Shown here piece by piece: positions 26,046 to 35,043 of a DNA stretch of 54,270 bases. The notes below the pieces were generated by a model. The model saw only the letters and a list, made by a program, of their open reading frames with translations. It searched no databases and had not been told where the DNA came from. The translations under genes and the position numbers were made by a program. Source of the DNA: JABCPE02 sp963530615 (lineage in GTDB: Bacteria; Bacteroidota; Bacteroidia; Flavobacteriales; Weeksellaceae); NCBI GenBank assembly GCA_963530615.1, contig CAUSDX010000010.1, positions 1 to 54,270 of the forward strand, written 5' to 3'. How positions within the stretch are numbered: the stretch's first letter is position 1; the number at the start of each line of letters is the position of its first letter.

Positions 26046-27746
26046 ATGGAGATAAAGTGGATTTTTAAGCAGGAACCGCACGAGGAAATTATAGATAATA
26101 TTAATTCATCATTAGGATTTGGAACATTAGAATCTAAAATTTTAGTGATGAGAGGGATAGATGATTATTTTAAGGCAAGAGCTTTTTTTAAGCCAAAATT
26201 GGAGGATATTCATTCCCCGTTTTTGATGAAAGGAATGAAAGAAGCAGTAGATTATATCGTCTCTGTGATAAAGGCTAAGAAAAAAATCCTTATTTATGGA
26301 GATTATGATGTAGATGGGACGAGTGCGGTGGCTTTGGTGTATCTTTATCTTTGTAAAATTTATGATAAAAATCTTATAGATTTTTACATTCCTGATCGCT
26401 ATACTGAAGGATATGGTATTTCTAAACAAGGGATTGATTTTGCTAAAGAGAATGATTTTTCTTTAATTATCTCTTTGGATTGTGGAATTAAATCAGCAAA
26501 GGAAGTGGATTATGCTTGGGAACAAGGAATAAACTTTATTATTTGTGATCATCATTTGCCTGATGATGATATTCCCAATGCGATTGCTGTTTTAGACCCG
26601 AAACAAAAGGATTGTCCATATCCATATAAAGAATTGAGTGGCTGTGGAGTAGGATTTAAGCTATGTGAAGCTCTAAATACTATTTATCAAATTCCAATAG
26701 AAGAATTATATGAACTTACTGATTTATTGGTGATTAGTATTGCGGCGGATATCGTTCCTATTACAGGAGAAAATAGAACTTTGGCAAAAATGGGCTTAAA
26801 AAAACTTCGAAATACGAAACGATTGGGGCTAAGGAAATTGCTTAACGAGAAGGAATTAAAGGAAATAAATATTTCAAATATAGTTTTTGGGATTGCTCCC
26901 AAAATCAATGCAGCGGGAAGAATTTCTCATGGAAAGGCAGCGGTGGAATTGATGATTTCTGATGATAAAAAAAATGCTGAAAAGATAGTTAACCAAATTT
27001 TGGAGCTCAATAGTCAGAGGAAAGAAATGGATAATCAAATGACACAGTCAGCGATGGAACAAGTGGAGCAGCAGTTACAAAATTCAGTCCTAATTGCTTA
27101 TTCTTCAGAATGGAGCAAAGGAGTGATAGGTATCGTGGCATCTCGTTTGGTTGATGCATATTATAAGCCAACTTTGATTTTCACTGATGGACAAAATGGA
27201 GAAATGGTAGCTTCAGCGAGGTCAGTTTCTGATTTTGATATTCATCGGGCGATAGAGCAATGCTCTGATTTACTATTAAAATTTGGAGGGCATCGGGCAG
27301 CAGCAGGGCTGACCATGAGGAAGGAAAATTTTCGTGCATTTAAGACTCGTTTTGAAAAGATAGTTTCGGAAAATATTCAAGAATATCAAAAATATCCAAG
27401 TATAGAGATTGATACAAGGATTAAGAGTTCAGACTTAAATACTTCTTTTTTTAATTTTCATCGTAAATTAGCGCCTTTTGGACCAGAAAATATGAAGCCT
27501 ATTTTAGCAATAGAAGCGGTGAATGTTTCTAATAATGTGGTGCAAATAGGGAAGTATAAGACTCATATTAAATTTTATATAGTAGGAGGAGATGGCGTGA
27601 TCGAATGTGTAGGTTTTGGATTAGGAAAATACTATCAAGATTTTAAGGCTAAGTCTTTTGATATGGTTTTTTCTATAGAAGAAAATTATTGGAAAGGAAA
27701 TGTATCTTATTATTTGAATGTTAAGGATGTGAAATTTAATGAATAA
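26046..27746 (+). CDS. recJ: Single-stranded-DNA-specific exonuclease RecJ
   Basis: This 566-residue DHH-family 5'-3' exonuclease acts in recombination and mismatch repair. YGDYDVDGTSAVAL puts the metal-binding DYDVDGT at residues 86-92, CDHHLPDD gives the DHH motif at 168-170, and SGCGVGFKLCEAL follows. The DHHA1 part has GRISHGKAAVELM, SEWSKGVIGIVASRL and FGGHRAAAGLT. The C-terminal OB-like region starts at FGPENMKPI. The length and all motifs are normal. nadD starts 6 bp downstream, so the two are co-transcribed. Confidence 0.95.
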   Translation: MEIKWIFKQEPHEEIIDNINSSLGFGTLESKILVMRGIDDYFKARAFFKPKLEDIHSPFLMKGMKEAVDYIVSVIKAKKKILIYGDYDVDGTSAVALVYLYLCKIYDKNLIDFYIPDRYTEGYGISKQGIDFAKENDFSLIISLDCGIKSAKEVDYAWEQGINFIICDHHLPDDDIPNAIAVLDPKQKDCPYPYKELSGCGVGFKLCEALNTIYQIPIEELYELTDLLVISIAADIVPITGENRTLAKMGLKKLRNTKRLGLRKLLNEKELKEINISNIVFGIAPKINAAGRISHGKAAVELMISDDKKNAEKIVNQILELNSQRKEMDNQMTQSAMEQVEQQLQNSVLIAYSSEWSKGVIGIVASRLVDAYYKPTLIFTDGQNGEMVASARSVSDFDIHRAIEQCSDLLLKFGGHRAAAGLTMRKENFRAFKTRFEKIVSENIQEYQKYPSIEIDTRIKSSDLNTSFFNFHRKLAPFGPENMKPILAIEAVNVSNNVVQIGKYKTHIKFYIVGGDGVIECVGFGLGKYYQDFKAKSFDMVFSIEENYWKGNVSYYLNVKDVKFNE

Positions 27747-27751
27747 TTTTT

Positions 27752-28324
27752 ATGCAAGTAGGATTGTTTTTTGGGTCGTTTAACCCTATTCATATTGGGC
27801 ATTTGATTATTGCTAATTATATTATTGAAAATACAGATTTAGATGAACTTTGGTTTATTGTAAGTCCGCAAAATCCCTTGAAATCTAAAAAGTCTTTGCT
27901 CCACGATCATGACCGTTATGATATGGTGGATTTGGCGATAAAAAATTATCATAAAATGAGAGTGAGTGATGTAGAATTTTCTATGCCAAGACCTTCTTAT
28001 ACTATTGATACATTAATTTATTTGCAAGAAAAATTTCCTGAATATACTTTTAGTCTTATTATGGGAGAGGATAATGTACATAGTCTTCCAAAGTGGAAAA
28101 ATCATGAAATTTTGGTCAAAAATCATTCTATATTCGTTTATCCTCGGATTAGCAAAGTAGGAGGAGAAGTGATAAGGCATGATAACATCAAGAAGATCAA
28201 TGCTCCTGTAATAGAGCTATCCGCTACGGAAATCCGTAAAATGATAAAAGAAAATAAGAATATTCGTCCAATGCTACCACCAGAAGTTTTTGAATATATT
28301 GATAAAATGGGGTTTTATAGATAA
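27752..28324 (+). CDS. nadD: Nicotinate-nucleotide adenylyltransferase
   Basis: This 190-residue enzyme adenylates nicotinate mononucleotide in NAD synthesis. The nucleotidyltransferase motif GSFNPIHIGH is at residues 8-17. LSATEIRKMIKENKNIRPMLPPEVFEYI is the C-terminal ATP-binding/ISSTxIR-type motif. It follows recJ by 6 bp and is convergent with rnpA, with 8 bp between stop codons. Confidence 0.95.
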   Translation: MQVGLFFGSFNPIHIGHLIIANYIIENTDLDELWFIVSPQNPLKSKKSLLHDHDRYDMVDLAIKNYHKMRVSDVEFSMPRPSYTIDTLIYLQEKFPEYTFSLIMGEDNVHSLPKWKNHEILVKNHSIFVYPRISKVGGEVIRHDNIKKINAPVIELSATEIRKMIKENKNIRPMLPPEVFEYIDKMGFYR

Positions 28325-28332
28325 AATCAATT

Positions 28333-28704
28333 TTATTGAGAATCTTTTTGTATTTTTTCACAAAGTTTCAAGAATAAATATTCAATTTGGTTGTAATGCT
28401 GAGGTAATTTTGGAGAGCGATAAAATATCATGTTTAGAGAATTTTTTCCAAAAGTATTGATAAAAAGAGGCTTATTAAGTCTATAAGTTTCTCTCAAAAG
28501 TCTTTTGATTCGGTTTCTATTTACTGCTCTTTTAAAGAATTTTTTAGATACAGATACTCCTATTTTTGGGTTTTCTAAATCTGGTTTAGTTAAAGAAATA
28601 ATACATAATTCTTTATAAGAATACCATTTTCCTTGTTCAAAAAGTAAGGAAATATCGGTTTTATTTTTTATTTTTTCAGTTTTAGGATATCCGTTAGTTT
28701 TCAT
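28333..28704 (-). CDS. rnpA: Ribonuclease P protein component
   Basis: This 123-residue basic protein assists the RNase P RNA in 5' processing of tRNA. The RNR signature RNRIKRLLRE is at residues 63-72, preceded by GVSVSKKFFKRAVN. Its start overlaps the upstream TcdA-like gene by 11 bp, so it is translationally coupled. This is not the classic rpmH-rnpA arrangement. Confidence 0.93.
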   Translation of the reverse strand: MKTNGYPKTEKIKNKTDISLLFEQGKWYSYKELCIISLTKPDLENPKIGVSVSKKFFKRAVNRNRIKRLLRETYRLNKPLFINTFGKNSLNMIFYRSPKLPQHYNQIEYLFLKLCEKIQKDSQ

Positions 28705-29425
28705 TTTTCTTTAGTAGAAATTGTATTACTTCAGCTGCAGCATATAGTCCAAATATAGCAGGCATATAGCTAATTGTCCCATAAAAAGATTTTTTAAAGT
28801 TACTTCCATCAGTAAGTTTTAGGCTGCATTCATCTTGTATTTCTGTGGAAAAAACACAGCGAAATCCTTTGTGAATATTTTCTTTTCTGAGTTGTTTTCG
28901 GATTTGTTTTGCTAAGAAGCAATTATTGGTTTTACTAATATCTCTTACTAGAACTTTGCTTGGATCAGATTTTCCACCAGCACCCATTGCGCTTATAAGT
29001 TTGATTTTATGTTTTTTACAAGCTCTAATCAAAGCAAGTTTAGGACTGACACTATCAATACAATCTAAAACATAATCAAATTTTTCATTTGTCAATATTT
29101 CTTCCATTCTCTCAGGAATAAGAAATTCATTAATTGCTGTTAAATGAATATTAGGATTAATATCTAAAATTCTTTTAGAAATGACTTCTGTTTTAGGTAT
29201 TCCAATGGTAGAATTTAGAGCGGGAAGTTGGCGATTAATATTAGTGATATCGATACTATCCCCATCGATGATAGTGATTTTTCCAATTCCTGAACGAACC
29301 AAAAATTCAGTAGCGAATGAACCAACTCCTCCTAATCCTATAACTAAAATATTTGCTTTTTGAAGCTTTTTAATACCTTTTGTTTTTATCAATAGTTCCG
29401 TTCGCTGTAGCCATTCATTTTGCAT
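28694..29425 (-). CDS. tRNA threonylcarbamoyladenosine dehydratase (TcdA/CsdL-like)
   Basis: This 243-residue E1-like enzyme of the ThiF/MoeB superfamily has the nucleotide-binding GLGGVGSFATEFLVRSG at residues 30-46, the metal/ATP region DGDSIDITNINRQ, and DYVLDCIDSVSPK. The arrangement and length fit TcdA, which cyclises t6A to ct6A in tRNA. The C-terminal hydrophobic stretch (YGTISYMPAIFGLYAAAEVIQFLL) is also seen in that group. It overlaps rnpA by 11 bp and follows the frameshifted glycosyltransferase on the same strand. Confidence 0.85.
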   Translation of the reverse strand: MQNEWLQRTELLIKTKGIKKLQKANILVIGLGGVGSFATEFLVRSGIGKITIIDGDSIDITNINRQLPALNSTIGIPKTEVISKRILDINPNIHLTAINEFLIPERMEEILTNEKFDYVLDCIDSVSPKLALIRACKKHKIKLISAMGAGGKSDPSKVLVRDISKTNNCFLAKQIRKQLRKENIHKGFRCVFSTEIQDECSLKLTDGSNFKKSFYGTISYMPAIFGLYAAAEVIQFLLKKNEN

Positions 29426-29467
29426 GAGTTTCTTGTTTAAAATTTAAGATTAACCAAATAATAGGAT

Positions 29468-30254
29468 TTATTTAAAATATTCTATAAATCTTTGCCATAA
29501 ATTTTTCTTTTTAGGAGGGTATTTTACGAAATCATTATGAGAAAATAAACCTTCTCCATGGGTAATTATAAAATTTTGACGAGGCCACCATTCTGCAATA
29601 TTTTTTTTCTAAGTTGATACCATCTGAGTTTAGTGGAGTAACAATATCTAAGTAGAATTGTTTTTTATAAATAGCAGGATTATTAGTCCAATTACCATAT
29701 CTACTTGTTGTTATGAAGTATTCTCCCTTTTTAGTGATTTTATCAGGAAATTGTTTGGCAGGGTCTAGCCAATGTAATGAATCTAATAAGTGGGGAGAAG
29801 TACATTTATGCCAATCATCATAGTATTCCAATTCTTTTCCTTTGAATGAAAAACTATAATGTGGATATCCTGGATTTTCACGATGTCTATACCTTACAAC
29901 ATCTGCTTCTCCATCAGATAAGAGTACTATACCGCTTTTTAAACGCTCATATGTAATATCATTATTTTCTATAAGATTCCAATCATGTTCTAATAATAAT
30001 ATATATTCTTGACTTGCATTTTTTGCTAAAGAAATAAATCCGTTTGCTATTCCTATATTTTTAGGATTTCCAATGTACTTTATATTGTATTTTTTAGCTA
30101 AAGCAATATCTTCTTTACTTATTTCTTGGAAAAAAATAGTTATATCTTCTACGATATCAAGAAGACCATTATCTAAAAAAGTATCGAGTGTTTTTCCCAA
30201 TGTTTTTATATTCTTCCATGCAAGAATACCTATGCTTAAATCCAGTTTTTTCAT
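29468..30254 (-). pseudogene. Glycosyltransferase family 2-like gene, one frameshift
   Basis: A 261-residue protein is recovered if one base is removed from the T8 run at 29601-29608 (A8 on the coding strand, about codon 215). Before the shift the frame gives LDLSIGILAWKNIKTLGKTL, NIKYIGNPKNIGIANGF and EYILLLEHDWNL, a GT-A fold start with an acidic EHDW motif in place of DxD. After the shift, the correct frame reads NIAEWWPRQNFIITHGEGLF and ends with a Lys-rich tail at 29468, whereas the uncorrected frame stops at 29535. The restored tail looks genuine. It lies 23 bp after lspA in a conserved-looking housekeeping unit. It may be an inactive allele, a phase-variable gene or a homopolymer sequencing error. 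Confidence 0.75.
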
Positions 30255-30277
30255 TTATAAGAGTAATAAAAAGTAAA

Positions 30278-30919
30278 TTAAAATTCTCCATTAGGAAATG
30301 CCTTTTTTCTAAAAATAAATAGTAAAAGTCCTCCGATGGTGATGGCACTATCTGCAATATTAAAGATATATCGGAAGAACTCTATGTGTTGTCCTCCGAT
30401 GATAGGTAAACTATTAGGAAGTGTCAAATTAATTAGCGGAAAATGGAGCATATCTACCACACAACCTTTCATAAACCCAGAGTAACCTTGTCCATTTTGA
30501 GTAAATTGAGATATGCCCTCATATCCTATCCAGGTGTTTATTTCATCAATAAATATGCTTCCGCTATCAAAAATCATTCCGTAAAAAAGACCATCAATAA
30601 GATTACCAATAGCTCCTGCAAAAATGAAACTCATAGGAATTAAGAGGTGATTAGTTGCTCCTTCTTTAAGCCATTTTCTAAGTAGATAAATCATTCCTCC
30701 AATCAATAAAAACCTAGAAAAAATAAGTAAATATTTTCCTAAAAGTCCTCCAAATTGAAAGCCATATGCCATTCCTGGATTTTCTACAAAGGTTAAACGA
30801 AACCATTCTAGTCCGAAAACAGGAATGCTTTCACCTAATTCAAAATGTGTTTTAATGTAAATTTTAGAAAATTGGTCTAAAAATAAGATGAATATTGTAA
30901 TAAATGTTATTTTTTTCAT
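30278..30919 (-). CDS. lspA: Lipoprotein signal peptidase (signal peptidase II)
   Basis: This 213-residue membrane aspartyl protease removes signal peptides from prolipoproteins. The four hydrophobic segments and the motifs VENPGMAYGF, GAIGNLIDG, VVDML (catalytic Asp156) and FNIADSAI (catalytic Asp190) are present. It is longer than the usual 160-170 residues because of an extra periplasmic loop of about 35 residues between GNLIDG and VVDML, as in other Bacteroidota. A good promoter lies at 30937-30968. Confidence 0.92.
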   Translation of the reverse strand: MKKITFITIFILFLDQFSKIYIKTHFELGESIPVFGLEWFRLTFVENPGMAYGFQFGGLLGKYLLIFSRFLLIGGMIYLLRKWLKEGATNHLLIPMSFIFAGAIGNLIDGLFYGMIFDSGSIFIDEINTWIGYEGISQFTQNGQGYSGFMKGCVVDMLHFPLINLTLPNSLPIIGGQHIEFFRYIFNIADSAITIGGLLLFIFRKKAFPNGEF

Positions 30920-30936
30920 AAAATTAAATTCAGCGA

Positions 30937-30968
30937 CAAATATAAAATATTAAAAACCAGGATGCAAA
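30937..30968 (-). promoter_or_regulatory. Promoter of the lspA unit
   Basis: On the minus strand TTTG (30965-30968) and TATATTTG (30937-30944) are spaced by 20 bp, a full match to the Bacteroidota promoter. It would drive lspA and the genes down to rnpA. Confidence 0.65.
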
Positions 30969-31007
30969 AATTACTTACATCTTGGTTTTTTATATCTTGC
31001 TAGTACT

Positions 31008-31385
31008 TTATCTCTGCATTTTTTTTGCTTCAATACTTAATGTAGCATGAGGGACAGCTTTAAGGCGTTCTTTATCAATAAGTTTGCCTGTTACACGGCA
31101 GATTCCATATGTTTTGTTTTCTATGCGAATAAGAGCATGTTTTAGGTCCCTGATGAATTTTTCTTGTCTTCCTGCTAAAATAGCATTCTGCTCTTTACTA
31201 AGAATTTCAGCCCCTTCTTCAAATGCCTTGAAAGTTGGGGAGGTATCATCTGTGCCATTATTTTGGTCATTGATGAAACTTTCTTTGATTAATGCTAAAT
31301 CTTTTTCTGCTTTTTCTATTTTTTTAAGAATAATTTCCTTAAATTCTTGTAAATCAGAATCGCTATATCTTTGTCTATTTTCCAT
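31008..31385 (-). CDS. DksA/TraR-family protein with degenerate zinc finger
   Basis: This 125-residue protein has an N-terminal coiled coil (about residues 10-85) whose tip region NGTDDTSP carries two Asp. The C-terminal part YGICRVTGKLIDKERLKAVP keeps the order of a DksA/TraR zinc finger, but only one cysteine (Cys96) remains of the usual four, so it cannot bind zinc in the normal way. DksA-type proteins enter the RNA polymerase secondary channel; that role is inferred. It lies between ileS and lspA on the same strand. Confidence 0.8.
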   Translation of the reverse strand: MENRQRYSDSDLQEFKEIILKKIEKAEKDLALIKESFINDQNNGTDDTSPTFKAFEEGAEILSKEQNAILAGRQEKFIRDLKHALIRIENKTYGICRVTGKLIDKERLKAVPHATLSIEAKKMQR

Positions 31386-31448
31386 TTTTTTTGCTATGAT
31401 TAAATAGGCAGTAAGTTTTAGTTATACTGCCTATTTATAGGAATTTAT

Positions 31449-34400
31449 TTATTGTTTAATAATGTTAATTTTAAATCTCACATCATCTATTTCAATTTCA
31501 TCAGAAGGTGTTAATGAGGCTATAAATTCTATTTTATCAGCCAAAACTTCTGACGAAATATATTCTAAATTTTCTTCAATCTGATTCTTGAAAGGACAAG
31601 AATTTTCTAACTGAATTGTGATTTTATCCATTAAATCAAATCCTTTATCTTTTCTTAAATTTTGTACACGATTGATAAATTCTCTCGCGATACCTTCAGA
31701 TTTTAACTCATCAGTAATGGTCAAATCGAGAGCAACTGTGATTTTCCCTTCGCTGGTGATAGTCCAACCAGGAATATCTTTGGCTAAAATTTCTACATCG
31801 TTAAGTGTGATTTCATGCCCTGCAACCATAGTTTTTCCTTCTTTTTCAAGATTTGCTATTTGTTCTGATGAGAAATTCTGAATTTCAGAAGCCACAGCTT
31901 TCATATCTTTACCTAATTTCGCTCCCAAAGTTTTGAAATTTGGTTTGATTTGTTTTACAATTAAGTCTGCGGCATCATCAGCATTGATAAGGTTCAATTC
32001 TTTAACATTAACTTCTTGTTTTATAAGTTCCGAAACAGCTAAAATTTGTTCCTCGGTCTTTTTATCTAATACAGGAATCATCACTTTTTGAAGTGGCTGA
32101 CGAACTTTTATGTTTTCCTTCTTTCTCAAAGAGAAAACCATAGAAGTAATATTTTGGGCTAAATGAGTTTTTTCTACTAAATCCGTATCTATTTGACTTT
32201 CGTTGGAAATAGGGAAATTTGTGAGGTGTACACTCTCTGCTTGATTTTTTCCTGTAACAGCATTCAAATCTTGATATAATCTATCCATAAAGAATGGTGC
32301 AATAGGTGCCGAAATTTTTGCAATAGTTTCAAGGCAAGTGTAAAGTGTTTGATAAGCCGAAATTTTATCCTCTGTATAGTCTCCTTTCCAAAAACGACGA
32401 CGGCAAAGTCTTACATACCAATTACTTAAATTATCATTGACAAAAGTATTTATTGCTCTTGCTACTTTGGTAGGTTCATAATCATTATAAAAATATGTAA
32501 CTTCTTTTACTAAAAGATTAAGTTCAGATAATATCCATCTGTCAATTTCAGGTCTATCTTCTATGTCTTTTTCCGTATATTTGAAGTTATCTACATTAGC
32601 ATAAAGAGCAAAGAAAGAGTAAGTATTATAAAGAGTTCCAAAGAATTTTCTACGAATTTCATCAATGCCATCAACATCAAATTTTAGGTTTTCCCAAGGC
32701 ATCGCATTAGAAATCATATACCATCGGGTAGCATCAGCTCCATATTTTGCCAAAGTTTCAAAAGGGTCTACTGCGTTACCTAGCCTTTTAGACATTTTTT
32801 GTCCATTTTTATCTAAAACTAACCCATTAGACATCACATTTTTATAAGCTATGGAGTCAAAAACCGTAGTTCCGATAGCATGTAGCGTATAGAACCAGCC
32901 ACGAGTTTGATCAACTCCTTCTGCGATAAAATCTGCTGGGAAAGCTTTGTTTTGGTCGATAAGTTCTTTATTTTCAAAAGGGTAATGAAGTTGTGCGTAA
33001 GGCATGGCTCCAGAATCAAACCATACATCTATAAGGTCGCTTTCGCGTTTCATTGGTTTTCCGCTATCTGAAACTAAAATAATTTTATCAACGATGTTTT
33101 TATGCAGGTCTATTTTTGCATAATTATCTTTAGACATATTTCCAATTTCAAAGCCTTTAAATGGATTTTCAGCCATAAATCCTTTTGAAATTGATTTCTC
33201 GATTTCGTTATATAATTCTTCTACGGAGCCAATGATTTTTTCTTCTTTAAGGTCTTCGCTTCTCCAAATAGGGAGAGGGATTCCCCAATATCTTGAACGA
33301 GAGAGATTCCAGTCATTTACATTTTCTAACCAATTTGCAAAACGCCCTTCACCAGTAGCTTTTGGCTTCCAGTTGATTTCTTTATTAAGCTCTACCAATC
33401 GCTCTTTTACAGCAGTCATTTTTACGAACCAAGAGTCCAAAGGATAATAAAGTACAGGTTTGTCGGTTCTCCAACAATGAGGGTAAGAATGGACATATTT
33501 CTCCACTTTAAAAGCTTTATTTTCTGTTTTTAAGAGAATCGCCATTTCCACATCCCAAGATTTTTCAGGAGCATCATTGTTTTCATAATATTCGTTTTTG
33601 ATGTATTTTCCTGCAAAAACTTCTGGGACATTTTCTCCGCTTAAGAATTTTCCTTGTAAATCTACTAATGGAACTAAATTATCATTTTCATCTCTAATGA
33701 GCATTGGTGGAATATCATTTTCACGAGAAACTCGAGCATCATCAGCACCGAAAGTTGCCGCCGTATGTACGATTCCTGTTCCATCCTCTGTTGTTACAAA
33801 ATCTCCTGCAATCACACGAAATGCTTTCTCTGGATTTTCCGCTGGTAAAAACCAAGGAACGAGCTGTTCGTAGGTAGTTTCTACTAAATCAGAACCTTTG
33901 AATTCTGCAAGGATTTGGTAAGGAATAGTTTTATTTTCAGAAGAAAAATTTATAAAATCTTCATCAGAACCTTCAACAAATTTTTTCCCAAATTGTTTTG
34001 AAACCAAATCTTTTGCTAAAATCACTTCAATTGGTTCAAAAGTATACTGGTTGAAAGTCTTAATAAGTACATACTCTATGTTTGCTCCTACGGTTAGTGC
34101 TGTGTTAGAAGGTAAAGTCCAAGGAGTAGTAGTCCAAGCAAGTATACTTAGATTTTTGAATTGAGACTTCAGATTTGAGAATTTAGTCTCAAGGGCTTTA
34201 CTTAAATTTTTTACTTTGAACTGAGCTACAATAGTAGTATCGCTTACATCTCTATAAGTACCAGGTTGATTTAGTTCGTGAGAAGAAAGTCCTGTTCCTG
34301 CTTTTGGAGAATAAGGCTGAATAGTATAACCTTTATAGAGTAAGTTCTTTTGATAAAGTTGTTTTAGAAGCCACCAAACAGACTCCATGTATTTCGGTTG

Positions 34401-34856
34401 GTAAGTGATATATGGATTGTCTAAATCTACCCAATATCCGATTTTTTCAGTTAGGTCATTCCATACATCAGTGTATTTCATTACCGCATTTTTACATGCT
34501 TGGTTGTATTCTTCTACAGAAATTTTATTGCCAATATCTTCTTTGGTGATGCCCAATTCTTTTTCTACACCTAATTCTACGGGTAGACCATGAGTATCCC
34601 AACCTGCTTTACGGAAAACTTGTTTTCCATTTTGGGTTTGGAAACGGCAGAAAATATCTTTTAAAGATCTTGCCATTACATGGTGAATACCTGGCATTCC
34701 ATTAGCAGAAGGAGGTCCTTCGTAGAATACATATTCTGGGTATCCTTCTCTGTTTTCTACAGATTTCTGAAAGGTGTTATTATCTTTCCAAAATTTTGCA
34801 ATGCTATCAGAGACAGCAATTAAGTCTAGGTTTTTATATTCATTAAACTTCTTCAT
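31449..34856 (-). CDS. ileS: Isoleucyl-tRNA synthetase
   Basis: This 1135-residue class I synthetase charges tRNA-Ile. The HIGH-type motif is GIHH in SANGMPGIHHVMARSLKD (about residues 50-68), and KMSKR is at 687-691. The editing domain holds WTTTPWTLPSNTAL. The long C-terminal extension and the overall length fit the eukaryotic-like type 2 IleS found in Bacteroidota. No internal break is seen. Confidence 0.96.
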   Translation of the reverse strand: MKKFNEYKNLDLIAVSDSIAKFWKDNNTFQKSVENREGYPEYVFYEGPPSANGMPGIHHVMARSLKDIFCRFQTQNGKQVFRKAGWDTHGLPVELGVEKELGITKEDIGNKISVEEYNQACKNAVMKYTDVWNDLTEKIGYWVDLDNPYITYQPKYMESVWWLLKQLYQKNLLYKGYTIQPYSPKAGTGLSSHELNQPGTYRDVSDTTIVAQFKVKNLSKALETKFSNLKSQFKNLSILAWTTTPWTLPSNTALTVGANIEYVLIKTFNQYTFEPIEVILAKDLVSKQFGKKFVEGSDEDFINFSSENKTIPYQILAEFKGSDLVETTYEQLVPWFLPAENPEKAFRVIAGDFVTTEDGTGIVHTAATFGADDARVSRENDIPPMLIRDENDNLVPLVDLQGKFLSGENVPEVFAGKYIKNEYYENNDAPEKSWDVEMAILLKTENKAFKVEKYVHSYPHCWRTDKPVLYYPLDSWFVKMTAVKERLVELNKEINWKPKATGEGRFANWLENVNDWNLSRSRYWGIPLPIWRSEDLKEEKIIGSVEELYNEIEKSISKGFMAENPFKGFEIGNMSKDNYAKIDLHKNIVDKIILVSDSGKPMKRESDLIDVWFDSGAMPYAQLHYPFENKELIDQNKAFPADFIAEGVDQTRGWFYTLHAIGTTVFDSIAYKNVMSNGLVLDKNGQKMSKRLGNAVDPFETLAKYGADATRWYMISNAMPWENLKFDVDGIDEIRRKFFGTLYNTYSFFALYANVDNFKYTEKDIEDRPEIDRWILSELNLLVKEVTYFYNDYEPTKVARAINTFVNDNLSNWYVRLCRRRFWKGDYTEDKISAYQTLYTCLETIAKISAPIAPFFMDRLYQDLNAVTGKNQAESVHLTNFPISNESQIDTDLVEKTHLAQNITSMVFSLRKKENIKVRQPLQKVMIPVLDKKTEEQILAVSELIKQEVNVKELNLINADDAADLIVKQIKPNFKTLGAKLGKDMKAVASEIQNFSSEQIANLEKEGKTMVAGHEITLNDVEILAKDIPGWTITSEGKITVALDLTITDELKSEGIAREFINRVQNLRKDKGFDLMDKITIQLENSCPFKNQIEENLEYISSEVLADKIEFIASLTPSDEIEIDDVRFKINIIKQ

Positions 34857-35043
34857 AAGATGTAAAATAAAAAATGATTGGCGAATTTAATAAATTTTTA
34901 CGGAATAAATAAAAAAACGGGGAAAATAAGATAAGAAAATAGAGTTAAGGATATAATTTTTTACATTAGATTAATTTTTTCTAAATAGGAGATAAGTTTT
35001 TTGATTAAAATTCACGATTTTTGCACAGAATAAGAATATAGAT

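Noticed and set aside
31084..31407. 107-codon plus-strand ORF
   Set aside because: Antisense to the DksA-like gene, with no domain or independent promoter.
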